Origin: Oricola thermophila | GTDB lineage: Bacteria > Pseudomonadota > Alphaproteobacteria > Rhizobiales > Rhizobiaceae | NCBI RefSeq assembly: GCF_013358405.1 | Contig: NZ_CP054836.1 | Span: forward strand, 1,612,001 to 1,676,000 | Length of the DNA stretch: 64,000 bases | Reading direction: 5' to 3' | Shown: piece by piece, positions 49,602-59,440 of the stretch | Numbering within the stretch: the stretch's first letter is position 1 | How the letters are laid out: every line of letters starts with the position of its first letter | Program-made: the position numbers and the translations under genes | Notes under the pieces: generated by a model | What the model was told of the DNA's origin: nothing | What the model saw: only the letters and a program-made list of their open reading frames with translations | Database searches by the model: none

Positions 49602-51488
49602 ATGCTTCAGATAACCGATCTCACCTTCCGCATGATGGGCCGGCCTCTCTTCGAGGAGGCGAGCGCAGTCGTGCCCGAAGGCATGAAGGTCGGCCTCGTC
49701 GGACGCAACGGAACCGGCAAGACGACGTTGTTCAGGCTCATCACGGGCGATCTCGCGCCCGACGGCGGATCGATCGAATTGCCGAAGGGGCTGCGCATCG
49801 GCCAGGTGGCACAGGAAGCGCCGGGCACGGAGCAGACACTCATGGAGGTCGTCCTTGCCGCCGACACGGAGCGCGCCGCACTGCTGGCGGAAGCCGAGAC
49901 GGCGACCGACCCGGACCGCATCGCCGCAATCCACACCCGGCTGGCGGACATCGACGCCCATTCGGCCGAGGCGCGCGCCGGCGCAATCCTGAGCGGGCTG
50001 GGCTTCGACGCGGAGGCCCAGCAACGCCCGTGCTCCACCTTCTCCGGCGGCTGGCGGATGCGGGTCGCACTGGCCGCGGTCCTGTTCTCGGCACCCGACC
50101 TGCTATTGCTCGACGAGCCGACCAACTATCTCGACCTGGAAGGTACGCTGTGGCTGGAAAACTACGTGCAGCGCTATCCGCACACGGTGATCGTGATCAG
50201 CCACGATCGCGACCTGCTCAATGCGACGACCAATGCGATCCTGCATCTCGAAAACCGCAAGCTGACCTTCTATCGCGGCAACTACGACCAGTTCGCCCGC
50301 ACGCGCGCCGAGAAGATCATGCTGGCGACGAAGATGGCGGAAAAGCAGGCTGCGCAGCGCCGGCATATGGAAGCCTTCGTCGAGCGCTTCCGCTACAAGG
50401 CCTCGAAGGCGCGCCAGGCGCAAAGCCGGCTGAAGGCGCTGGAACGAATGGCGGCGGTCGAAGTGCCGGTCGATACCGCCGTGCAGCCCATCCACCTGCC
50501 CTCGCCCGAGCGACAGCCCGCCTCTCCCATCATCGCGATGGAAGGCGTCAGCGTCGGCTATGCGGACGCCGCGCCCGTACTGTCGCGTCTCAGCCTGCGC
50601 ATCGACAATGACGACCGCATTGCGCTCCTCGGCGCCAACGGCAACGGCAAGTCGACCTTTGCCAAACTCGTCGCCGGCAGATTGGGGGAATTGGACGGCA
50701 GGATCACCCGTGCGGACAAGCTGAAGATCGCAATGTTCGCGCAGCACCAGCTGGACGACCTCGTTCCCGAACAGACTCCCTACGATCACGTGCGCGCACT
50801 GATGCCGGACCAGCCGGAAGCGAAGGTGCGCGCCCGGGTGGCGCAAATGGGGCTCGGCGGCGACCGCATGGACACAAAGGCAAAGGACTTGTCGGGCGGC
50901 GAACGGGCACGGCTGCTGATCGGCCTCGTCACGTTCGAGGCGCCGCACCTGCTGATCCTCGACGAACCGACCAACCACCTCGACATCGACAGCCGCGCCG
51001 CGCTGGCCGATGCGCTGAACGACTATCGGGGCGCGGTCATACTTATCAGCCATGACCGGCACCTCATCGAGGCATGCGCCGAGCGGCTATGGCTGGTGCA
51101 CGACGGCACCGTGCGGCCGTACGACGAGGACATGGAGGCCTACAAGCGGCTGATCCTCAAGGGACCGGAAAAGACAACGGATGAGACAGGCGCGGCCAAT
51201 GCGCAGAACCGGTCGTCCAAGGAGAAGCGCAAGCAGGCCGCGGCGAAGCGCGCGGAATTTGCGCCGCTAAAGAAAAGGATCGCCGTCCTGGAAAAACGCA
51301 TCGAGAAGGCGCAGCAGGAAATCATCGGCATCGATGCCGAGATGACAAAGCCCGACGTTCTGGCCGACAGCCAGAAAATCATCGACCTGTCGAAGAAGCG
51401 TTCCGGACTGGAAAACGACATCGCCAACTGGGAAGAGGAGTGGATGACCCTGTCCGCGGAATATGAGGAGGCGATGGCGGACGCCTGA
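49602..51488 (+). CDS. ABC-F ATPase (YheS/Uup type)
   Basis: 628 residues with two ABC domains and no membrane segment. Walker A VGRNGTGKTT near 36 and GANGNGKST near 350; signatures FSGGWRMRV and LSGGERARL; Walker B LLLLDEPTNYLDL and LLILDEPTNHLDI. The linker is the ABC-F hallmark: HMEAFVERFRYKASKARQAQSRLKALERM. A coiled coil (about 535-625) with EKR/ALEKRIEKAQQ and LENDIANWEEEW closes it. ABC-F proteins act on the ribosome (translation control or antibiotic protection). The YheS-like arrangement suggests a housekeeping role; resistance is not indicated. Confidence 0.93.
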   Translation: MLQITDLTFRMMGRPLFEEASAVVPEGMKVGLVGRNGTGKTTLFRLITGDLAPDGGSIELPKGLRIGQVAQEAPGTEQTLMEVVLAADTERAALLAEAETATDPDRIAAIHTRLADIDAHSAEARAGAILSGLGFDAEAQQRPCSTFSGGWRMRVALAAVLFSAPDLLLLDEPTNYLDLEGTLWLENYVQRYPHTVIVISHDRDLLNATTNAILHLENRKLTFYRGNYDQFARTRAEKIMLATKMAEKQAAQRRHMEAFVERFRYKASKARQAQSRLKALERMAAVEVPVDTAVQPIHLPSPERQPASPIIAMEGVSVGYADAAPVLSRLSLRIDNDDRIALLGANGNGKSTFAKLVAGRLGELDGRITRADKLKIAMFAQHQLDDLVPEQTPYDHVRALMPDQPEAKVRARVAQMGLGGDRMDTKAKDLSGGERARLLIGLVTFEAPHLLILDEPTNHLDIDSRAALADALNDYRGAVILISHDRHLIEACAERLWLVHDGTVRPYDEDMEAYKRLILKGPEKTTDETGAANAQNRSSKEKRKQAAAKRAEFAPLKKRIAVLEKRIEKAQQEIIGIDAEMTKPDVLADSQKIIDLSKKRSGLENDIANWEEEWMTLSAEYEEAMADA

Positions 51489-51503
51489 TCCCTCCAAAGC
51501 GGA

Positions 51504-51794
51504 TCAGTCGTTGTCGCCCTCTCGGCCCCAGACGATACCCGGCTTGCTCTCTTCGGGCTTCGGCGCAGCCCGGCGGTAGCCGATGGACGAGGTTTTCGAA
51601 ACGCGGCCAGCACTTCCGGCATCGCGATTGCGTCGCCGGCGTCCGCCGAAAAGCAACATCACGCCACCCACCGCGACGAGCACGCCGCCCATCGGCTGCA
51701 GATCGGCGACCGGCAGTTCAAGCCCGATGCGACCGGGACCGAAGGATGCCGCAAGGCCTGTCAACAGGACAAGGAAGCCAAGGAACCGGATCAT
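51504..51794 (-). CDS. Small membrane protein at the end of the pepA-holC unit
   Basis: 96 residues from ATG 51794, which overlaps the stop of the methyltransferase gene (ATGA). Two hydrophobic segments (about 3-22 and 35-52), an Arg-rich turn (GGRRRRNRD), then a long polar, Lys/Glu-rich tail. Probably an inner-membrane protein with the tail in the cytoplasm. No family recognised. Its coupling to a methyltransferase is the only functional hint. Confidence 0.7.
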   Translation of the reverse strand: MIRFLGFLVLLTGLAASFGPGRIGLELPVADLQPMGGVLVAVGGVMLLFGGRRRRNRDAGSAGRVSKTSSIGYRRAAPKPEESKPGIVWGREGDND

Positions 51795-52459
51795 TCGCCC
51801 TGTATCCCTTCTTCCCTTTTCCATACCGCGAAACTGTGCGGCACCTTGCGCCCGTGCCGGTCGACCGTGAACAATTTCTCGCCCGACAGAGTGAAACCGA
51901 GCTCCTCGAACACGCGGAGCCGCGACTTCTCCAGCGGCCAGGGCGGTCCCTCGACCTGCGCGCCGTCCTCCCGCCAGCGCGCGTAGACGAGCAATGTGCC
52001 GCCCGGCCTGACAAGCGAGGCGATCGACGCCGCAGTGTCATCCAGCATATCGGGCGACAGCGATTGCAGCGTATAGCATTCGTTGACGAGATCGAAGGCG
52101 CCGCGCCAGCTCTCCGGCAGGGCAAACAGGTCGGCAACGACAAATTCGACCCCGGAATCCGGGAAACGTCGTCGCGCCCAGCCAATGGCATGTTCGGACA
52201 GGTCGAAAGCCGTCGTCACATAGCCGGCCCTAGCGAGCGCATCAGCGTTGTCTCCGAGGCCGCAGGCGATATCGATGGCCGTCAGCCTGCCTTGTCCGGG
52301 ATGCCGCACGAGCCATTCGTGAAGCGTAGCTTTCGCCGCCAGGTCCGCCCAGGGAATCAGTCCGGGATCGCCTCCGGCACGACGATAGATGTCCTTGAAG
52401 AAACCGCGGCGCTCGTCGAGCGACGTGCCCTCCCCCGGTTCACCCGAGCGCCCGCTCAT
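51791..52459 (-). CDS. Class I SAM-dependent methyltransferase
   Basis: 222 residues from ATG 52459, coupled to the holC stop (ATGA). Motif I AIDIACGLGDNADAL near residue 64; TAFDLSEHAIGWAR follows as motif II. The fold begins after an N-terminal helical segment with GFFKDIYRR. The substrate (small molecule or lipid) is unknown; no target recognition domain. It sits between holC and a small membrane protein in one unit. Confidence 0.88.
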   Translation of the reverse strand: MSGRSGEPGEGTSLDERRGFFKDIYRRAGGDPGLIPWADLAAKATLHEWLVRHPGQGRLTAIDIACGLGDNADALARAGYVTTAFDLSEHAIGWARRRFPDSGVEFVVADLFALPESWRGAFDLVNECYTLQSLSPDMLDDTAASIASLVRPGGTLLVYARWREDGAQVEGPPWPLEKSRLRVFEELGFTLSGEKLFTVDRHGRKVPHSFAVWKREEGIQGE

Positions 52460-52908
52460 GCCGCGCGTTCCCAGCCGCCATCGGGCTTCTGCTTGTAATA
52501 GGCGAGATCGTGGTTCCCGGCCTTCAGCGCCTTCCAATGCCCCCGCGCCTCGTGAAGCGCCTGTTCGTCGAGGCCGTCGAACATGAGCACAGCACGGTCA
52601 TAGCCGGCAATATCTTCCGGCGGCACCGCGCCATCGACAAGGAACCGGATCCGGGCACCGTTCGGGTTGTCTTCGGAAACAGTCAGAAAGACCGGCTGGT
52701 CCGCCGGCCGCGCCTCGCCGTCGCGGCCGTGCGGCAGGAAGCTTTCGGGGCGATAGGTCCAGAGATGGGTGTCCAGACGGTCACGCACCTGCTCTCCACC
52801 TGACTGAATGACCACCCGCCAGCCGCGGGCAAGCGATTTCTCGACGAGCATCGGCAGCGCATCGTCCAGTGTCGATTCAGTCAGATGATAGAACAGAATC
52901 TCGGCCAT
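52456..52908 (-). CDS. holC: DNA polymerase III chi subunit
   Basis: 150 residues. Starts MAEILFYHLTESTLDDALPMLVEKSLARGWRVVIQ, typical of HolC; DRAVLMFDGLDEQALHEARGHWKALK near the end. Chi links the clamp loader to SSB. It lies ten bases after pepA and is coupled to the methyltransferase. pepA next to holC is a common alphaproteobacterial arrangement. Confidence 0.93.
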   Translation of the reverse strand: MAEILFYHLTESTLDDALPMLVEKSLARGWRVVIQSGGEQVRDRLDTHLWTYRPESFLPHGRDGEARPADQPVFLTVSEDNPNGARIRFLVDGAVPPEDIAGYDRAVLMFDGLDEQALHEARGHWKALKAGNHDLAYYKQKPDGGWERAA

Positions 52909-52918
52909 CGCGCCCCGA

Positions 52919-54415
52919 TCAGCTCTCGTAGTTTTCGGCAACGAGGCGATCGAGAAGGCGAACGCCGTAGCCGGAGCCCCAGGAGTGGTTGATGTCGGTC
53001 GATGGCGACGACATTGCCGTTCCCGCAACATCGAGATGCACCCACGGCACATCGCCGACAAAGCGTTTCAGGAACTGCGCCGCGGTGATCGCGCCACCGA
53101 AGCGCCCTCCGACATTCTTCATGTCGGCGAACTTGGAATCGATCATCTTGTCGTATTCCGGGCCCATCGGCATGCGCCATACGGGCTCGCCGGTGACCTT
53201 CGCGGCTGCCGCCAACTTCTCCGCAAGCTCATCGTCATTGGAGAACAGACCGGCGTGATGCTGGCCCAGCGCCACCATGATGGCGCCAGTCAGCGTGGCC
53301 AGGTTGATCATGAATTTCGGCTTGAAGGTCTCCTTGCAGTACCAGAGCGCATCGCAGAGCACGAGGCGTCCTTCCGCGTCGGTGTTGATGACCTCGATGG
53401 TCTGGCCGGACATGGAAGTGACGATGTCGCCCGGACGCTGTGCGTTGCCGTCCGGCATGTTCTCGACTAGGCCGATAATGCCGACGGCATTGACCTTCGC
53501 CTTGCGAGCAGCAAGCGCATGCATCAGGCCGGTCACGGCAGCCGCGCCGCCCATGTCGCCCTTCATGTCCTCCATGCCGCCGGCCGGCTTGATGGAAATA
53601 CCGCCGGTATCGAACACGACGCCCTTACCGATGAAGGCGACCGGCTTGTCCTTGGCCTTTCCGCCGTTCCATTTCATCACGACAAGACGCGGCGGACGCA
53701 CGGACCCTTGGGCAACGCCGAGAAGCGCGCCCATGCCCAGCTTCTTCATTTCCTTCTCGGTCAGGATGTCGACCTCCACGCCGAGCGCCGTAAGCGCCTC
53801 GGCACGGGCCGCGAACTCGACGGGGCCAAGGATGTTGGCTGGCTCGTTGACGAGATCGCGCGCCAGCATGATGCCGCGCGCCACCGCTTCCGCGACCGCC
53901 CAGGCCTTCTTCGCGGCCGAGGCATCGGCGACCAACATGGTCACCTTCTGGGCGACCTTCTTGTCCGCGCCATCATCGTCGTCCGACTTCTTCGTCTTGT
54001 ACTTGTCGAAGTCGTAGGCGCGCAGCTGGTATCCCTGGGCAAAGGATGCCGCAGCCTCAGCCGTCACGTCGACGCCGTCGCATTCCAACAGAACGGAAAC
54101 ATGCGCGTCGGATGCCGTCTTAGAGCGAACGACACCGCCAAGGGCGGTCCAGTCGGTTTCCTTGATCGCCCCCGGATCACCGACACCGACGACAAGGATC
54201 CGGTCGACCGGCGAATCGACCGGTGCGACGACATCGACGACGGATTTCGCCTTGCCCTTGAACTTCGCAACCTCGAGCGCCTTCGCGACAATGCCGGAGG
54301 AATCGATTTCGCCTGCGAGCGGCGGAAGCTTTCCTTCCTTCGCGGCCAGAATCACGGCCGTGCCTTTTTTCGGTGCGGCGATCTTGGCGAATGAAATGGT
54401 CGGGAGAACGGTCAT
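52919..54415 (-). CDS. pepA: Leucyl aminopeptidase (M17)
   Basis: 498 residues. Zinc-binding signatures: [30 protein letters not shown] and [10 protein letters not shown], in the C-terminal catalytic half; N-domain (about 1-170) is the usual alpha/beta fold. It removes N-terminal residues from peptides and in some bacteria binds DNA. The start [11 protein letters not shown] at 54415 has AGGA upstream. It heads the unit pepA-holC-methyltransferase-membrane protein. Confidence 0.96.
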   Translation of the reverse strand: MTVLPTISFAKIAAPKKGTAVILAAKEGKLPPLAGEIDSSGIVAKALEVAKFKGKAKSVVDVVAPVDSPVDRILVVGVGDPGAIKETDWTALGGVVRSKTASDAHVSVLLECDGVDVTAEAAASFAQGYQLRAYDFDKYKTKKSDDDDGADKKVAQKVTMLVADASAAKKAWAVAEAVARGIMLARDLVNEPANILGPVEFAARAEALTALGVEVDILTEKEMKKLGMGALLGVAQGSVRPPRLVVMKWNGGKAKDKPVAFIGKGVVFDTGGISIKPAGGMEDMKGDMGGAAAVTGLMHALAARKAKVNAVGIIGLVENMPDGNAQRPGDIVTSMSGQTIEVINTDAEGRLVLCDALWYCKETFKPKFMINLATLTGAIMVALGQHHAGLFSNDDELAEKLAAAAKVTGEPVWRMPMGPEYDKMIDSKFADMKNVGGRFGGAITAAQFLKRFVGDVPWVHLDVAGTAMSSPSTDINHSWGSGYGVRLLDRLVAENYES

Positions 54416-54687
54416 GATATTCCTATCAGAGTGTTTGGAAGAGCCCGGAACGGGGAACATTCCGGCACCGCGCAATGCGGTGACTTGATTTTGCCTTTGC
54501 GGGTGGCGATAGCAAGACCTCGCGACGGCGGCAACGCCCCGTTAACCAAGTCCCTTGGCGAAAGTTTAGCACGGGACCCGATATTGTTAACGAGCGATTG
54601 TTCGCCGCAGGCGAAATTTAGACAAATGGCCGTCAGCCGCAGCCCTTGCGATCCGCGCTGCGCGACGGCGATGCCGAGAGGTGCGTA

Positions 54688-55866
54688 TTGAATACGCTTC
54701 AGCGCTACATTTTTCGACGGATCGCCATCATGACGCTGGCGGCTTTCGTGGCCGTGCTCGCGGTCGTCTGGGTCACGCAGGTACTCAGCCGGATCGACTT
54801 CGCAACAAATTCCGGCCAGTCGATCGTGGCTTTCCTCAAACTGGTGGTGATGCTGACGCCCCAGCTCGCGGCGATCGTGCTGCCCATCGCGGTTGTCATC
54901 GGCACAGTGCAGGTGTTCTCGACAATGAACGGCGACTCCGAGATGGCGGTGATGTCGGCCTCGGGAATGTCGCGCGGCATGATCGCGCGTCCCGTGCTCG
55001 CAATCGCCGGTATCGCCAGCGTGTATCTCCTCGTGTCAAACCATTTCATCGAACCATATGCCAACCGGACATTGCGCGACGTGCTCGTCGCCGCGCGAAC
55101 CGACCTGTTGACGACGCTCGTGCGCGAAGGCACCTTCACCAAGCTGGAAAAGGATCTCACCATCTATGTCGACCGACGCCTGCCCGGGAACGTGCTGGCC
55201 GGCATCATGGTTTCCGACACCCGCGATGACGACGTTCACCTGATCTACTACGCACAGTCCGGCGCGGTCGGCAAAGTCGACGGCAAGGAAGTGATGGCCA
55301 TGACCAACGGCGAGATCCACCGCCGGAACATGGGCGATGGCACCCAGTCGATCATCCGGTTCAATTCGTACGCGATCAGCCTGGCGCAATTCGCCTCCTC
55401 GAACTCCCAGACATATTACGCCCCGCACGAACGAGATTCGGCGGACCTGGCGTACCCCGATCCCAATGACAGGATATTCCAGAACCAGCCGGGATGGGTT
55501 CGCGGCGAATTGCACAGGCGCATGTCGGACTGGCTTTATCCGATCCTGTTCGCCTATATCGCGCTTGTCGTTGCCGGGCAGACGCAATCAAACCGGCAGA
55601 CACGGTTCAACACCTACTTCCAGGGCCTCGGCGGCGCCCTGATCTATCGCTGGGGCGCCTACGCGATCTACTCGGCCAACCGGAACAATCCGGAGCTCTG
55701 GTGGCTCTTCTACGCGCTGCCGATTGGCGGCATCGCGGCCAACATGACCCTCTATTACATGGGCGTCACGATCAGCGTTCCGGAACCGCTGATAAATGCC
55801 TGGGACAACCTGGCGAGGCGGGTCAGGCAGATGCGCGTGCGCGCGGCACGCGCGAGGGCGGCGTGA
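54688..55866 (+). CDS. lptF: LPS export permease LptF
   Basis: 392 residues from TTG 54688, preceded by GAGAGGTG; the frame upstream is Arg/Asp-rich and unlike the family. The YjgP/YjgQ pattern is seen: LQRYIFRRIAIMTLAAFVAVLAVVWV as helix 1, three helices before a periplasmic beta-jellyroll domain (about 135-280), then three more. LptF, LptG and LptB form the ABC transporter that pulls LPS from the inner membrane. It is one base from lptG. Divergent from pepA across 272 bases without a clear gene. Confidence 0.95.
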   Translation: MNTLQRYIFRRIAIMTLAAFVAVLAVVWVTQVLSRIDFATNSGQSIVAFLKLVVMLTPQLAAIVLPIAVVIGTVQVFSTMNGDSEMAVMSASGMSRGMIARPVLAIAGIASVYLLVSNHFIEPYANRTLRDVLVAARTDLLTTLVREGTFTKLEKDLTIYVDRRLPGNVLAGIMVSDTRDDDVHLIYYAQSGAVGKVDGKEVMAMTNGEIHRRNMGDGTQSIIRFNSYAISLAQFASSNSQTYYAPHERDSADLAYPDPNDRIFQNQPGWVRGELHRRMSDWLYPILFAYIALVVAGQTQSNRQTRFNTYFQGLGGALIYRWGAYAIYSANRNNPELWWLFYALPIGGIAANMTLYYMGVTISVPEPLINAWDNLARRVRQMRVRAARARAA

Positions 55867-55867
55867 C

Positions 55868-56956
55868 ATGGGCCGGACGCTTCAGACATATTTCTTCTTC
55901 CATGCGCTGCGAATGATCCTGTTCTTCGCGCTCGGCGTTGCGGTGGTCGCGTATCTGATCGACTTCACCGAGCTGTCGAACCGCACATCCGGCCTGCCAC
56001 AATACACGGTCGCATCCGCCCTGATGCTGTCGGCCATACGCATTCCGTTCATCCTCCAGGTCGCATTGCCGTTCATCGTGCTGTTCGCGACCATGACGAC
56101 GCTGATGCTCCTCAACCGCAAGTACGAGCTGGTCGTCGCCCGATCGACCGGCATATCCGCCTGGCAGTTCCTGTTCCCGGTCCTTTTGGCCGCACTGATT
56201 GTCGGCATATTCGGAACGACCGTCCTGAATCCGCTCGCCACCAAGGGATACTCCCGGGCTGAGAGCATCGAGGGACAGTGGCGCTCTCGCCCGTCGAAAA
56301 CACTCATCTCTCAGAACAGGCCCTGGCTGCGCCAGGCGCAGGATGGCGGCGGCCTCATGCTTATCGGGGCAACACGGGTCTCCCGCACGAACACGACACT
56401 CTTCGACGTGGTGTTTCTCGACATCGATGCGAATGACGAAGTCCGGCGGCGAATCGATGCCCGAACCGCACGTCTCGGCGACGGGGAATGGCAGCTCTCG
56501 AGCGTGAATATCAATCGCGCCGGTGAAGCCACCGAGTACCGCGAGGGAATGACGATTCCGACCAGCCTCAGTCCCGCAGTGATTACCGAAGCGCTCGTGC
56601 CGGCTGAAATGATCTCGTTCTTTGACCTTTCCGACCAGATCGAGGCGGCACGTTCATACGGCGTATCCGCCAATCCGCTGCGAATGCAGTACCAGTCGAT
56701 GCTGGCATTGCCGTTCCTGCTCGTCGCAATGACGCTGATCGCAGCGACCGTTTCGCTCCGCTTCGTCCGATTCGGCCAGTCGGGAGGCATGATTTTGGCT
56801 GGAATAGGAGCAGGCTTCGTGCTTTATGTCTTCACCGTCATGGCCAAGTCTTTCGGGAGTGCGGGGATAATCCCTCCTGTCCTTGCGGCATGGCTTCCAG
56901 TAGCAGTTGCGTCTCTTTTCGGGGTCGCGTATTTGCTGTACCGAGAGGACGGGTAG
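55868..56956 (+). CDS. lptG: LPS export permease LptG
   Basis: 362 residues from ATG 55868, one base after the lptF stop. The same YjgP/YjgQ layout: helices near 10-35, 60-85 and 100-125, periplasmic jellyroll about 135-260, and the last three helices with NPLRMQYQSMLALPFLLVAMTLIAATVSLRF. Its stop overlaps the GTG start of lptD. Partner of LptF. Confidence 0.95.
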   Translation: MGRTLQTYFFFHALRMILFFALGVAVVAYLIDFTELSNRTSGLPQYTVASALMLSAIRIPFILQVALPFIVLFATMTTLMLLNRKYELVVARSTGISAWQFLFPVLLAALIVGIFGTTVLNPLATKGYSRAESIEGQWRSRPSKTLISQNRPWLRQAQDGGGLMLIGATRVSRTNTTLFDVVFLDIDANDEVRRRIDARTARLGDGEWQLSSVNINRAGEATEYREGMTIPTSLSPAVITEALVPAEMISFFDLSDQIEAARSYGVSANPLRMQYQSMLALPFLLVAMTLIAATVSLRFVRFGQSGGMILAGIGAGFVLYVFTVMAKSFGSAGIIPPVLAAWLPVAVASLFGVAYLLYREDG

Positions 56957-59307
56957 TGAATGTAGCGGCGGGGCAGGTGTTGTCCAAACACTTGAAAAAT
57001 CTGGCTTGTGGCTTGGCTGCAGTGGCGCTCGCCGCCGCCTTGGGCGATGGGCTGCCCGCATATGCCGCCCCCCTCGATTCCGTGGCCGGACTGACCGGCG
57101 TCGAATCGGATGCGCCGCTTTTGCTGCAAGCCGACGAACTCATCTACGACAACGACCGCCAGACAGTGGCCGCGGTTGGCGGCGTCCGGATCGATTACGG
57201 CGGTACGCGCATGGTCGCCGACCGCCTTGTGTACAACCAGCGCACCGGGCGTCTGTCGGCCATCGGCAATGTCGAGATCATCCAGCCGGACGGAACGCGC
57301 GCCTATGCCGACGAGTTCGACGTCACGGAAGACTTCGCTGACGGCTTCGTCAACGCACTAAGGATCGTGACACCGGATCGCGCACGATTCGCGGCCGAGA
57401 GCGCGGTGCGCGAGGGTGGCGAGACAACGACCTTCAACAATGGCATCTACACCGCCTGCGAGCCGTGCAAGGACAATCCCGAAAAGCCGCCGATCTGGCA
57501 GATCAAGGCACGCCGGATCATCTGGAACGGCAAGCAGAAGACGATCCGCTTCGAACGTGCCTCGTTCGAATTCCTCGGAATGCCGCTGGCAGCGTTCCCG
57601 GTGTTCACGACCGCCGATCCGACCGTCAAACGCAAGACCGGCTTCCTGATGCCCAGCATCCGCTTCGCCGACGAACTCGGATTCGGAGCGTCGATCCCCT
57701 ATTTCATCGCGCTGGCGCCAAATTACGACCTGAAGCTGACCGGCACGGGACTTACCCGGCAGGGCTTCCTTGGCGAAGCGGAATTCCGGCACCGGCTCGT
57801 CAATGGCACCTACACGCTGAAGATCGCGGGCATCCACCAGATGTCGCCGGATGCTTTCGATGCGAACACGGAGGACGCCACCCATACCGATCGCGGCATG
57901 ATCGGATCGAAAGGCCGGTTCGAGATCAATCCGCGCTGGACATTCGGCTGGGATGTCATGGCCCAGACCGACAAGAATTTCTCTCGCACCTACACGGTGG
58001 AGGGATTTGACGAGAAGGTTCGGCAGAACGAGGTCTATCTGAGCGGGCTGAACGATCGCAATTCCCTCGACCTGCGGATGATGAAGTTCAACATCCAGGA
58101 GACATATGCCGACGGCAGCGGCAGCGATCGCGATGCGGAACAGCCGTGGGTCCTGCCGAGCCTGGACTACGAGATTTACGCCCCGCGGCCGGTAGCCGGG
58201 GGCGAGCTGTCCTTCAACCTGAACGCACGCGGCATCTCTCGCGACAACGAGGACCTACGCGGATCGCCCAGCGACGACGATTTCGCGACCCGCGGACTGG
58301 AAGGCAAGACGGCACGCATCACCGCCGAGACGCAGTGGAAGCGAACATTCGTGACCGGTAGCGGCCTGACCGTCACACCGATCCTGGCCGCCCAGGGCGA
58401 CACCAGCTTTATCGATGCCTCGACATCAGCAACCGACTACTCGAAAACCGGCGCTTCACTGACGGATGACGACACGTTCTCGCGCGGCATGGTGACCGCG
58501 GGCATGGAGATGCGCTGGCCGTTCCTCATCACGGCTCCATCCTCGACGCATGTCGTCGAGCCCATCGCCCAGGTATTCTTGCGCCCGAACGAGATGGGTG
58601 CCGGCGAACTGCCGAACGAGGACGCGCAAAGCTTTGTCTTCGACACGACGACCCTTTTCGCACGCGACAAGTTCTCCGGCTACGACCGCATCGAGGGCGG
58701 CCATCGGGCTAATCTCGGCGTGCGCTATACCGGCACCTACGACAACGGATGGTCCGTGCATGCCATGTTCGGCCAGTCCTACCATCTCGGCGGCACGAAT
58801 CCATTCGCCGACGCAGACATGGTCAATGCCGGGGCCGAATCCGGCCTGGAAAGCGATGTTTCCGATTTCGTCGGATCCGCAGGTGCGTCCTTTGCCAACA
58901 GGCTAGACGGCGCGGTGCGTGCGCGTTTCGACGAGAAGACTTTCGAAGTACGCCGTGCAGAGACGGAACTTGGATTCCGCACCAACCGGCTGTCGGCCTC
59001 GGGCGGGTTTGCCTACATACAGGCGCAACCGACCTACGGTTTCGATTCCGACCGGCACGAGGTCAACGGCCGGGCGTCGCTGCGCGTCACCGACAACTGG
59101 AAGGTTACCGGCAACGCGACATACGACATCACCAACAACCGGCTGGCAAGGAACGGCATCGGTCTGGCATATGACGACGAGTGCTTCTCAATCGGCCTGA
59201 ATTTCCGGCAGTCGCGGTCCAGCAGCGACGCCTTGAGCAACTCGGTCGGCTTCCAGATTTCCCTGCGCACGATCGGCGATTTCGGCGACAAATTCAGCGG
59301 CAACTAG
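56956..59307 (+). CDS. lptD: LPS-assembly outer-membrane protein LptD
   Basis: 783 residues from GTG 56956, whose first base is the last of the lptG stop; GAGAGGA lies upstream. The signal peptide (about 1-36) has core CGLAAVALAAALGDG, cleaved near AYA-A. The N-terminal OstA/jellyroll domain (about 45-165) contains TVAAVGGVRIDYGGTRMVADRLVYN. The beta-barrel follows; the two Cys in YTACEPCKDNPE near 175 may form a disulfide. LptD with LptE inserts LPS in the outer leaflet. No LptE is seen next to it. Confidence 0.95.
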   Translation: MNVAAGQVLSKHLKNLACGLAAVALAAALGDGLPAYAAPLDSVAGLTGVESDAPLLLQADELIYDNDRQTVAAVGGVRIDYGGTRMVADRLVYNQRTGRLSAIGNVEIIQPDGTRAYADEFDVTEDFADGFVNALRIVTPDRARFAAESAVREGGETTTFNNGIYTACEPCKDNPEKPPIWQIKARRIIWNGKQKTIRFERASFEFLGMPLAAFPVFTTADPTVKRKTGFLMPSIRFADELGFGASIPYFIALAPNYDLKLTGTGLTRQGFLGEAEFRHRLVNGTYTLKIAGIHQMSPDAFDANTEDATHTDRGMIGSKGRFEINPRWTFGWDVMAQTDKNFSRTYTVEGFDEKVRQNEVYLSGLNDRNSLDLRMMKFNIQETYADGSGSDRDAEQPWVLPSLDYEIYAPRPVAGGELSFNLNARGISRDNEDLRGSPSDDDFATRGLEGKTARITAETQWKRTFVTGSGLTVTPILAAQGDTSFIDASTSATDYSKTGASLTDDDTFSRGMVTAGMEMRWPFLITAPSSTHVVEPIAQVFLRPNEMGAGELPNEDAQSFVFDTTTLFARDKFSGYDRIEGGHRANLGVRYTGTYDNGWSVHAMFGQSYHLGGTNPFADADMVNAGAESGLESDVSDFVGSAGASFANRLDGAVRARFDEKTFEVRRAETELGFRTNRLSASGGFAYIQAQPTYGFDSDRHEVNGRASLRVTDNWKVTGNATYDITNNRLARNGIGLAYDDECFSIGLNFRQSRSSSDALSNSVGFQISLRTIGDFGDKFSGN

Positions 59308-59440
59308 GAAGGTACTCGTCCATGTCGCGCCAGGGGTGGCGTCGCGTCATGCTTTCGCCCACAATATGCGGCATCGCAGACAGCGACAGGGGCGTCTGGC
59401 CGGTGCAAGCACTCGGCACGAACAACACGGGCACAGAACA

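Noticed and set aside
49602..51488. Ribosome-protection antibiotic resistance determinant
   Set aside because: The linker and C-terminal coiled coil match the housekeeping YheS/Uup type rather than the known resistance ABC-F groups.
54416..54687. CtrA-type sites in the pepA/lptF region (two GTTAAC words)
   Set aside because: The words are about 45 bases apart and do not form TTAA-N7-TTAA, so no CtrA site is claimed.
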